A model generated the notes under the pieces. That model did not search any database and had not been told where the DNA came from. It saw only the letters and a list, made by a program, of their open reading frames with translations. Position numbers and translations under genes: made by a program. A DNA stretch of 11,830 nt from Oscillospiraceae bacterium (lineage in GTDB: Bacteria > Bacillota_A > Clostridia > Saccharofermentanales > Saccharofermentanaceae). This document shows positions 6,323 through 11,830 of this stretch, piece after piece; within the stretch, counting starts at the first letter, position 1; every line of letters begins with the position of its first letter. The stretch is taken from assembly GCA_902803365.1 (NCBI GenBank), contig CADCPU010000057.1, positions 1-11,830 on the forward strand. Direction: 5' to 3'.

Positions 6323-6930
6323 TTATCCGCCCTCATTACACGGTAGCCTGCTTCGATCTCAACGGTCGTGCAGTTACCGAACAGTTCATTAAGTTTTTTC
6401 TCAGTCGAGGGTGCGCCCTGCTTGCGCTGGAGGACAACATAAAGAGACCCTCCCTGCTTAAGATGCGCATAGGATTGTTCATAGAAAGCGAAAACAGTCT
6501 GTTTGCCTGCTCTGACCGGCGGGTTCGTCGCAACGACGTCGAACATCTCGTCTTCTCCCAAAGCAGAGAGACAGTCACTGGACAGTGCGCGAAGCGGTGT
6601 GCCGTTAAGCTCGCTGTTCTCCTTCGTAAGACCGACGGAGCGGTTGTTTACGTCAAGACAAGTGACATCGGAAGCCATATAGACTGACTTCATTACACAG
6701 CCGACGACTCCGTAGCCGCATCCGAGATCAAGAAATGACGTGACCTTGACCTTGCGGGACTTTAAGTCCTTTATCATAGCCGTGAGCATGAGATCGGATC
6801 CGAAGTCGACCTGACTCTTGCTGAAGACATTCGTATCCGTAATGAATTCGAAGTTGATGCCGTACTGACGGTATTTGATGATCCGTCTGTCGGACTGTGT
6901 CAGCGGATCGCTGTCGTAGTAAAAGCCCAT
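6316..6930 (-). CDS. Class I SAM methyltransferase, YbxB/RsmC-like
   Basis: A 204-aa single-domain methyltransferase of the MTS family. Its relatives include the catalytic half of E. coli RsmC (16S rRNA m2G1207) and B. subtilis YbxB (about 200 aa). The N-terminal FYYDSDP and the segment FEFITDTNVFSKSQVDFGSDLM (28-49) are typical of the YbxB type. The SAM site is DLGCGYGVVG (68-77), the acidic end of strand 2 is CLDVN (about 90-94), and the catalytic motif is NPPVRAGK (136-143), an NPPY-class motif for N-methylation of a base. A likely target is a guanine N2 in rRNA, but this is inferred from the family. It is the first gene of the minus-strand operon. The ATG has an AGGAAGG-GTGAG SD at 4-7 nt and lies about 32 nt below a probable transcription start. 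Confidence 0.9.
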   Translation of the reverse strand: MGFYYDSDPLTQSDRRIIKYRQYGINFEFITDTNVFSKSQVDFGSDLMLTAMIKDLKSRKVKVTSFLDLGCGYGVVGCVMKSVYMASDVTCLDVNNRSVGLTKENSELNGTPLRALSSDCLSALGEDEMFDVVATNPPVRAGKQTVFAFYEQSYAHLKQGGSLYVVLQRKQGAPSTEKKLNELFGNCTTVEIEAGYRVMRADKC

Positions 6931-6968
6931 GTACTCACCTTCCTAACCTATCCTCGATTGACGACTTA

Positions 6969-6977
6969 TTGTAGCAC
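6969..6977 (-). promoter_or_regulatory. Extended -10 promoter for the seven-gene minus operon
   Basis: On the minus strand this reads TGC TACAAT, an extended -10 element with one mismatch to TATAAT. No good -35 is found at 17 bp, which fits an extended -10 promoter. Transcription would start near 6962, giving a leader of about 30 nt before the methyltransferase ATG at 6930. No other plausible promoter was noticed inside the operon, whose genes overlap or are at most 46 bp apart. Confidence 0.5.
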
Positions 6978-7044
6978 AAAAGAGGACGTCTTTGCGCACC
7001 CTGCAAAAAGTTCGTTTTCGTTATATAAATTCTATAGAAAACAA

Positions 7045-7073
7045 TTGCCACATTCGTGCAAAATGGCTATATT
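7045..7073 (+). promoter_or_regulatory. Sigma-A type promoter for the DMT transporter
   Basis: TTGCCA (-35, 7045-7050), a 17-bp spacer and TATATT (-10, 7068-7073). Predicted transcription start is near 7080, about 20 nt before the ATG at 7100. It is divergent from the operon promoter at 6969-6977. The 169 bp between the two start codons hold only these two promoters and AT-rich sequence. Confidence 0.6.
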
Positions 7074-7099
7074 TTATAAAAACACGGAACGGTAACACT

Positions 7100-7984
7100 A
7101 TGAAAGACAAGATATCACCAAAGACTCTCGGTATAATCTGCATTATCATATCGGCATTCTCATTTGCCTGTATGAGCCTGTTCGTCAACATGGCAGGCGA
7201 TATGCCGGTCTTTCAGAAGGCGTTCTTCAGGAACTGCGTTGCCATCATATTCTCTCTGGTACTGCTCATAAGATCAGAAGAAAAGTTCAAGATCAAGAAG
7301 GGCAGCCTTAAATATCTCTTACTGCGAGCGTCATTCGGAACACTCGGGATCCTGTGTAACTTCTATGCCATAAGCAAGATCAACATCGCAGATGCGCTGA
7401 TCTTAAACAAGCTGTCGCCTTTTTTCGCGATATTGGCATCAATATTCATATTGAAGGAGATTGCAAACAAGAGGCAGTGGCTCAGCATCGTTATCGCATT
7501 CGTAGGTGCGCTCTTCGTCGTTAAGCCGACAGGTCTCGGAAGCTCAGGCGACGTATTCCCTGCAGTCATCGGACTTTGCGGAGGACTTGTCGCAGGCATC
7601 GCCTATACATTCATGAGGAAATTAAGTCTCAATGGTGAGAGGAGCGTCATCATCGTCGCATTCTTCTCACTGTTCAGCTGTATCGTGCTTATCCCGTTCG
7701 TCGCATTTACGTACGAACCCATCTCGGGCAAGCAGCTCCTGTGCCTCCTCGCGGCAGGTCTTTCAGCTTGCTTCGGCCAGATATTCATAACGACCGCATA
7801 TGCCAAGTGCCCTGCAAAGGAGATCTCGATCTACGATTATTCGTCGGTCATCTTCGCAGCGATGCTCGGTCTCATCTTCCTCGGCCAGAAGCCCGATATC
7901 TACAGTATCATAGGTTACGTCATAATAATACTCGCCTCCGTCTACTCATATATTCACAATATGAGAGAAGCGAAGGCGAGTTAA
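7100..7984 (+). CDS. DMT-superfamily (EamA) transporter
   Basis: A 294-aa inner-membrane protein of the drug/metabolite transporter superfamily, with two EamA repeats of five helices each. Repeat one spans about 8-141 (GIICIIISAFSFACMSLFVN opens it, and SPFFAILASIFILKE with the conserved Lys-Glu end of helix 4 closes it). Repeat two spans about 152-286 and ends DYSSVIFAAMLGLIFLGQKP. Ten membrane segments are expected. Substrates of this family range from amino acids to nucleotides and cannot be read from sequence. The reading frame is open from 6992, but the ATG at 7100 is chosen because it falls just before the first helix and about 20 nt after a good promoter; the upstream residues look non-coding. 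Only a weak SD (GGAACGG) precedes it. It is a single-gene unit, convergent with the cupin gene (30-bp gap). Confidence 0.92.
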   Translation: MKDKISPKTLGIICIIISAFSFACMSLFVNMAGDMPVFQKAFFRNCVAIIFSLVLLIRSEEKFKIKKGSLKYLLLRASFGTLGILCNFYAISKINIADALILNKLSPFFAILASIFILKEIANKRQWLSIVIAFVGALFVVKPTGLGSSGDVFPAVIGLCGGLVAGIAYTFMRKLSLNGERSVIIVAFFSLFSCIVLIPFVAFTYEPISGKQLLCLLAAGLSACFGQIFITTAYAKCPAKEISIYDYSSVIFAAMLGLIFLGQKPDIYSIIGYVIIILASVYSYIHNMREAKAS

Positions 7985-8014
7985 ATGCTTATGGCATAAG
8001 CTTAAGTTCTATTA

Positions 8015-8344
8015 TTACTGTGTCGTGATAACACTGAAGAATCTCAGATCGACACCGCCTGAATTGATAAGGCTGTGATCGTGTCCCTTAGGACAGTAAT
8101 GACACTGAGACGGACGGATCGGATATTCCTCACCGTCGAAAAGGACCGTACCGGATCCTTCAAGGATATAGATAATCTCACTCTCGTTGAAATGTGTATG
8201 AAGACCGATCGAAGCGCCCGGTTCAAGTCTTCCCGTCATGATCTTATTGAATCCGTCATTATAGACCTTGTTGAAAAAGGTAAGCTTTCCACCCTTAAAT
8301 TCGGGATTAGCGGCCTCTATCATCTCTTCAAAATCAATGATCAT
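8015..8344 (-). CDS. Single-domain cupin protein
   Basis: A 109-aa small beta-barrel protein. Cupin motif 1 is present as G-x5-H49-T-H51-x3-E55-x6-G63, and motif 2 as P85-x-G87-x2-H90-x3-N94. This gives the usual metal ligands H49, H51, E55 and H90. Cupins of this size act as isomerases, dioxygenases or small-molecule sensors, or have no known reaction; the substrate cannot be inferred. SHxCHYCPKGH contains two Cys (C81, C84) close to the metal site, which might add a ligand or redox role. The start ATG follows a GGGAGG SD by 7 nt. It is expressed alone from a strong promoter with a palindrome at the -10 box, which suggests a regulated gene. Confidence 0.9.
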   Translation of the reverse strand: MIIDFEEMIEAANPEFKGGKLTFFNKVYNDGFNKIMTGRLEPGASIGLHTHFNESEIIYILEGSGTVLFDGEEYPIRPSQCHYCPKGHDHSLINSGGVDLRFFSVITTQ

Positions 8345-8370
8345 ATATAGTCCTCCCTTGCCTTAATAGA

Positions 8371-8384
8371 TAAACTATAGTTTA
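8371..8384. promoter_or_regulatory. Perfect 14-bp palindrome over the cupin -10 box, possible operator
   Basis: TAAACTATAGTTTA is its own reverse complement, centred between 8377 and 8378, and it covers the whole -10 hexamer of the cupin promoter. A dimeric repressor bound here would block RNA polymerase. No regulator gene is adjacent and the site matches no operator I can name, so the role is inferred from position and symmetry. Confidence 0.45.
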
Positions 8385-8403
8385 AGGAAATGACACTTGT
8401 CAA
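8374..8403 (-). promoter_or_regulatory. Sigma-A promoter of the cupin gene
   Basis: Minus strand: consensus -35 TTGACA (8403-8398), an 18-bp spacer and -10 TATAGT (8379-8374). The start of transcription is near 8367, giving a leader of about 22 nt that holds the GGGAGG SD. This is the best-matching promoter in the window. The -10 is embedded in a perfect palindrome at 8371-8384. Confidence 0.7.
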
Positions 8404-8431
8404 GGGATTTTATGAATCGTGCTCTTTGACA

Positions 8432-9403
8432 TCAGAGTTTGTACTCGTCGTTCTTGTCCTTGTTCTCCATGCACTCGAGTACTCTTACTCTGTACTGAAC
8501 ATCTTCAAGGATCTTACGGTTAGCCGAGATAGCATCGCCCAAAAGACCGATGAGGAAGCAGATAACACCGATGAGCATCAAGATGGTCATGAGGAGGAGC
8601 ATCTGTACGTGACCGCCGCGGACACCGAAGTTGGTGATAGCGAGGAAGTAGATACCGATTCCGAGACCGATAAGGAAGAGGATGGTACCGAGCGTAGAGA
8701 AGAATCTCATCGGCTTGTACATGATGAACGATCTGGAGATTACGGATGCGGAACGCTTCATATATCTCCACATGCTGGAGAAAAGTCTTGAAGGTCTCGT
8801 CTCACCGTTAGTCCTGATCGGGACTGACATCATGGCGATCTTCTCCTGACCTGCCTGGATAATAGTCTCGAGCGTGTATGTGTAATCGTTGATAACGTTA
8901 AGACGGAGAGCCGCCTCACGTGAGAATGCACGGAATCCCGAAGGTGCATCCGGAATGGTAGAGTTACTTGCAAGTCTTACTACCCAGCTGCCGAGATGCT
9001 GGAACTTCTTTTTCTTCCAGGAGAAATGTTCCGTTGAATCGATAGGACGCTCACCGATAACGATATCTGCCTTGCCATCGAGGATAGGTCTGACGATCTT
9101 CTCGATATCGGCACCGCAATACTGGTTGTCCGCGTCTGTATTTACGATGATGTCAGCACCGAGGTGGAGACATGCATCAAGTCCGGCCATAAATCCCTTG
9201 GCAAGACCCTTGTTCTCTTTAAAGTTAACTACGTAATTAAATCCCAATTCCTTGGCTCTCTTGACAGTATTGTCCTTACTGCCGTCGTTGATGATGAGAT
9301 ATTCGATCTCGTCGATCCCGTCGATGTGTCTGGGAAGTTCGTTCCAAGCCAAATGCAATGTCTCTTCTTCGTTTAAGCAAGGTATCTGAATGATAAGTTT
9401 CAT
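8432..9403 (-). CDS. GT2 glycosyltransferase, polyprenyl-phosphate type, two C-terminal TM helices
   Basis: A family 2 glycosyltransferase (GT-A fold) of the DPM1/GtrB-like group, which moves a sugar from a nucleotide donor to a polyprenyl phosphate at the cytosolic membrane face. In the 323 aa, IQIPCLNEEETL (5-16) is the nucleotide-binding start and INDGSKDNT (38-46) follows. NTDADNQY (88-95) holds the metal-binding DxD, and DAPSGFRAFSR (152-162) is the acceptor-side motif of the DPM1-like group. Two membrane helices (about 234-256 and 265-289) follow, then a charged helical tail. The likely role is envelope or cell-wall glycan modification; sugar and acceptor are not determined. An AGGAG SD lies 12 nt before the ATG, rather far. 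The gene is 79 bp downstream of the MutS-like gene on the same strand, and 87 bp separate its stop from the cupin start. Confidence 0.9.
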   Translation of the reverse strand: MKLIIQIPCLNEEETLHLAWNELPRHIDGIDEIEYLIINDGSKDNTVKRAKELGFNYVVNFKENKGLAKGFMAGLDACLHLGADIIVNTDADNQYCGADIEKIVRPILDGKADIVIGERPIDSTEHFSWKKKKFQHLGSWVVRLASNSTIPDAPSGFRAFSREAALRLNVINDYTYTLETIIQAGQEKIAMMSVPIRTNGETRPSRLFSSMWRYMKRSASVISRSFIMYKPMRFFSTLGTILFLIGLGIGIYFLAITNFGVRGGHVQMLLLMTILMLIGVICFLIGLLGDAISANRKILEDVQYRVRVLECMENKDKNDEYKL

Positions 9404-9421
9404 CCGAATAACATTCTCCTT

Positions 9422-9450
9422 CTTATAGCATATTATGTTATTTTACCCAA
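9422..9450 (-). promoter_or_regulatory. Possible promoter of the glycosyltransferase gene
   Basis: Minus strand: TTGGGT (9450-9445), a 17-bp spacer and TATAAG (9427-9422) preceded by TGC, an extended -10 pattern. The expected start (about 9415) would leave the SD (9420-9416) mostly outside the transcript. An alternative -10, CATAAT (9437-9432), would keep it. One or the other is plausible; the region is AT-rich. Confidence 0.35.
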
Positions 9451-9482
9451 CAGATTTAAAATAGCAATAGCCCGCGTAAAAA

Positions 9483-11219
9483 TCAACAGGTAAGCATATC
9501 GTAGGTAACACCGTATTTCTCGGCGATATCCCTGGCAAAGCTCATGCCCTCAGGAGGAGCGACCTCTACCTTGAACGAACGGTTGGCGCCTTCGTTCTTC
9601 ACGATCAGCGACGAAGCCTTGACCTTGAAGTCCGGATCGTCGTTGAGTTCCTGCGCATCATAAGCAAGCTTATGCATATGGGTATTGTAGATAGTCCTTA
9701 TCCCCTTCTTGAGGATCGCCTTGACCGAATCACTCGCGATATAGTAGCCCTCTTCAAACGAAGTGGTCGAAAACGTCTCGTTCAAGAGCATCAGGCTGTC
9801 GCCCGTAGCAGCCGTGTATAGTTCCTTGAACCTTACGCACTCCTCACCGAGCCTTCCGAGATCCATCGTCTTGTCCTCGTCAGCCGGAAAATGCGTGAAG
9901 ATCGAATCAACGGGCTTATATTCAAAACTCGTGGCAGGAACATAGATGCCGCCCTGCGCCAGGACATAGAGTAGTCCCACCGCCTGCGTGATCGTAGTCT
10001 TACCGCCGCGGTTTGCTCCCGTCAGGATGTAGACCGTATGATCCGAATCAAAATCCAGGTCGTTATAGACGATCTCTTCGCTGTGATTGGCAGATGTTGC
10101 CAGCTTCAGGTTATAAAGACCTCTCGCCCTCATGGTGATACCGCTGTCAATATCTTTCTTGCCGAGTACCGAAGCTTCACAGAAGTGCATGCCTCTCTTG
10201 ACATTCTTCTCGATAAACTCCGCAAACCTGATGTAATAGATAAACTCAGGGATCAGCTTGGAGATATTGATGACCGCTACGTCCACATACTTTGAGAGGA
10301 CCTCACGCAGTTTCTTTACCAGGAAGTCGAGCATCTTAGTGACGATCTTATCCATATAAAACGTTGCACTCTCCGTACCGTCTTCATCAGGGATGCTCGC
10401 CGTCGTCTTCATTGCCTGAACGGCACCTACTGCATTGGCCTTGGTATGGTATATCGCGACCTTCTCTGCCAGAGACTCAAGATCGATGGAATCTTCTTCA
10501 ACCGGCTGATACTTCATCTCGCCGTTCCACTCGGTACCCTGGTGCAGCTTATTCTTGGACATAAGGGCATCAGCGAAGTTACTTACGATACCCGATTTCT
10601 TGAACGGCTTGTCATTTATGGATATGAGACCGAGGCTCGAAGCCTCGAATCTCTCGTTAACATTGATACCGACAGTTACGCTCTTGACTGTCGATGCTTC
10701 CGCCTTGATGGTCTTGATGTCTTCCTTCATCTCGGCGAAGAATGAATCCTCATAGATCCTGTTTATATATTCACGGAGCTCTATAAGTCCGCGGGACTTG
10801 ATATCTGCGTCCTTGAGGCATGCCTGCATTGCTTCTACGCACTGAATGTAGTCGTTGATCTCGTCGAGCTTATGAAGAAGGTCCCAAAGTCCCATCCTCT
10901 CTGTCGAGCCCCGCTTCATCGTCTTGAAATCCTTGATGTACTGGATCTTATCGAGAAGCTCCATCATCTTATTCCTGAGATCCGGAAGATTTAATATGTC
11001 GACGAATACCTTCTGCCTGAACTCGGAGACCTCGGGATCGGTCGTCATATGAGCAAGGATACCCGTTATGAGGACCTGCTCCTTGGGATTGTCGGTAAGC
11101 TTTTGCGTTACGACGTCAAGTCCCAGATCGTGACAAGACAACGGTGTCAGGTCTTTAAAATCTATTCCTTCCAATCTCGGATAAAGGATGCTTATCTGTC
11201 CATCATAATTTACAGGCAT
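9483..11219 (-). CDS. MutS-related ATPase (core/lever and ATPase domains only)
   Basis: A 578-aa member of the MutS superfamily that lacks the mismatch-recognition (Phe-x-Glu) N-terminal domain. The N-terminal 380 residues are mostly helical, like the MutS core and lever. The ATPase domain follows, with Walker A TGANRGGKTT (400-409; MutS proper has GPNMGGKST), a Q/D-loop stretch (TMDLGRLGEE, 451-460), Walker B SLMLLNETFSTTSFEEG (475-491), and the H-loop NTHMHKL (512-518). Walker B has Asn480 where MutS usually has Asp, followed by the expected Glu481. There is no Smr nuclease domain, so it is not MutS2. The DNA target and partners are unknown; such proteins are often annotated only as MutS-related. 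The ATG is well set by GGAGG 7 nt upstream. An ECF ATPase gene ends 81 bp upstream on the same strand, and a glycosyltransferase follows; neither indicates its job. Confidence 0.9.
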   Translation of the reverse strand: MPVNYDGQISILYPRLEGIDFKDLTPLSCHDLGLDVVTQKLTDNPKEQVLITGILAHMTTDPEVSEFRQKVFVDILNLPDLRNKMMELLDKIQYIKDFKTMKRGSTERMGLWDLLHKLDEINDYIQCVEAMQACLKDADIKSRGLIELREYINRIYEDSFFAEMKEDIKTIKAEASTVKSVTVGINVNERFEASSLGLISINDKPFKKSGIVSNFADALMSKNKLHQGTEWNGEMKYQPVEEDSIDLESLAEKVAIYHTKANAVGAVQAMKTTASIPDEDGTESATFYMDKIVTKMLDFLVKKLREVLSKYVDVAVINISKLIPEFIYYIRFAEFIEKNVKRGMHFCEASVLGKKDIDSGITMRARGLYNLKLATSANHSEEIVYNDLDFDSDHTVYILTGANRGGKTTITQAVGLLYVLAQGGIYVPATSFEYKPVDSIFTHFPADEDKTMDLGRLGEECVRFKELYTAATGDSLMLLNETFSTTSFEEGYYIASDSVKAILKKGIRTIYNTHMHKLAYDAQELNDDPDFKVKASSLIVKNEGANRSFKVEVAPPEGMSFARDIAEKYGVTYDMLTC

Positions 11220-11300
11220 AACGAGTCCTCCGTATAAAAGTCATACAGATATTTTACCGCTTTATACATTTGACTGCGTTAAATGTTTTTGAACAATTAT

Positions 11301-11830
11301 TCAGTTACCATTCTGCAATGATAGCGGAAGCTCAAGATCATTATCTTCCAGGAGCTTTCTGTCCCTTAAGATCACGGAAGCATCCCCGTCGGCAACCACA
11401 CGTCCCTTGTTTATGAGGATCACCCTGTCACAGGTATCAAGTATCAGGTCCATGTCGTGAGAAGCTATGATCCTCGTACACTTGAGGTCTTTCAGGATAT
11501 TGATCACCCTGCGCCTGTTCTTGGGATCGAGCGAAGAAGTCGGCTCATCAAAGAGTATTATCTTCGGATCCATCGCGAGGATAACGGCGATCGCAGCCAT
11601 CTTCTTCTCGCCTCCGGATATCTTGTGATTATGCCTGTCCTTAAGATCTGCGATACCGAGCTTTTCGAGTACAGAGACAGACTTGGCAAGTGCCTCATCC
11701 TTACTCATGCCGCAGTTAACAGGTCCGAATATCATATCCTCTATTACAGTAGGCATGAACATCTGATCGTCTGATTCCTGGATCACGTATCCGACGTTCT
11801 TACGGATCACCGAGATATCGGAAGAGGCAT
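11301..11830 (-). CDS. ECF/cobalt-type ABC transporter ATPase CbiO/EcfA (5' part outside window)
   Basis: The cytosolic ATPase of an energy-coupling-factor or cobalt/nickel importer. The frame is open to the right edge, so Walker A is missing from view. Present are the Q-loop VIQESDDQMFMPTV with the D-D-Q-x-F pattern typical of CbiO/EcfA, FGPVNCGM, the ABC signature ISGGEKK, Walker B IILFDEP, the D-loop SSLD, and the H-loop ASHD. About 175 codons are visible of an expected 240-290. The stop is TGA. The membrane component (CbiQ/EcfT) and substrate-binding partner would be expected upstream, outside the window, so the transported vitamin or metal cannot be named. The 81-bp gap to the MutS-like gene holds a weak inverted repeat (arms ACATTT and AAATGT, 11266-11286) and no clear terminator. 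Confidence 0.93.
   Translation of the reverse strand, partial: ASSDISVIRKNVGYVIQESDDQMFMPTVIEDMIFGPVNCGMSKDEALAKSVSVLEKLGIADLKDRHNHKISGGEKKMAAIAVILAMDPKIILFDEPTSSLDPKNRRRVINILKDLKCTRIIASHDMDLILDTCDRVILINKGRVVADGDASVILRDRKLLEDNDLELPLSLQNGN

Noticed and set aside
6992..7099. N-terminal extension of the DMT transporter from an upstream ATG at 6992
   Set aside because: The extra 36 residues are not membrane-like, and a good promoter (7045-7073) lies inside them; ATG 7100 fits the family start.
7987..8001. Hairpin GCTTATG/CATAAGC between the transporter and cupin genes as a terminator
   Set aside because: The centre leaves only one unpaired base at full pairing, the stem is short and AT-rich, and no T-run follows on either strand. 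Termination here is possible but unsupported.
11266..11286. Inverted repeat ACATTT/AAATGT upstream of the MutS-like gene as a terminator or operator
   Set aside because: The 6-bp AT-rich arms with a 9-nt loop could easily be chance. On the minus strand, which carries both neighbouring genes, no T-run follows it.
1..11830. CRISPR array, tRNA, rRNA, transposase or phage genes
   Set aside because: No direct repeats with spacers, no cloverleaf-like sequence, and no transposase or integrase motifs were found in either strand; nearly all of the DNA is taken up by the listed genes.

Overview
The window looks like a housekeeping chromosomal segment of a Clostridia-type Bacillota. Support for this comes from strong GGAGG-class Shine-Dalgarno sites, a radA-ispD pair like that of the Firmicute clpC-radA-disA-ispD-ispF neighbourhood, a single-domain YbxB-like methyltransferase, a PF06541-type membrane protein, a YfcE phosphodiesterase and a CbiO-type ECF ATPase. 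By eye the base composition is near 45-50% G+C. The genus cannot be named from this sequence. I see no mobile element, phage gene, CRISPR array, tRNA or rRNA.

Layout. (1) Positions 1-2452, plus strand: the 3' part of radA (its 5' end lies outside the window), then ispD of the MEP isoprenoid pathway. This IspD carries an in-frame Pro/Glu/Lys/Ala-rich insertion of about 180 residues inside its dimerisation arm. (2) Positions 6930 down to 2427, minus strand: seven tightly packed genes that read as one operon. In order of transcription they are a YbxB/RsmC-like methyltransferase, a PF06541 membrane protein with a coiled-coil tail, a YfcE phosphodiesterase, a small unknown membrane protein, the Mrp Fe-S carrier ATPase, a thioredoxin-fold lipoprotein without its CxxC, and a sequence-divergent ispF. 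The ispF 3' end overlaps the ispD 3' end tail to tail. (3) Positions 7100-7984, plus strand: a DMT/EamA transporter with its own clear promoter, divergent from the operon. (4) Positions 8344-8015, minus strand: a one-gene cupin unit with a strong promoter whose -10 box lies in a perfect 14-bp palindrome. (5) Positions 9403-8432, minus strand: a GT2 polyprenyl-phosphate-type glycosyltransferase. (6) Positions 11219-9483, minus strand: a MutS-related ATPase with unusual nucleotide-binding motifs. (7) Positions 11830-11301, minus strand: the 3' part of an ECF transporter ATPase.

How the genes relate. IspD and IspF catalyse non-adjacent steps of the same pathway (CDP-ME formation and MEcPP formation). 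IspF hands MEcPP to the Fe-S enzymes IspG and IspH, so sharing an operon with the Fe-S carrier Mrp is functionally suggestive, though this is inference. The points most worth a second look are the IspD insertion, the substituted active-site positions of the neighbouring IspF, the inverted arrangement of the two genes, and the Mrp-coupled redox-dead thioredoxin-like lipoprotein. I found no convincing new multi-gene defence or mobile system; the novelty here is in unusual versions of core enzymes.
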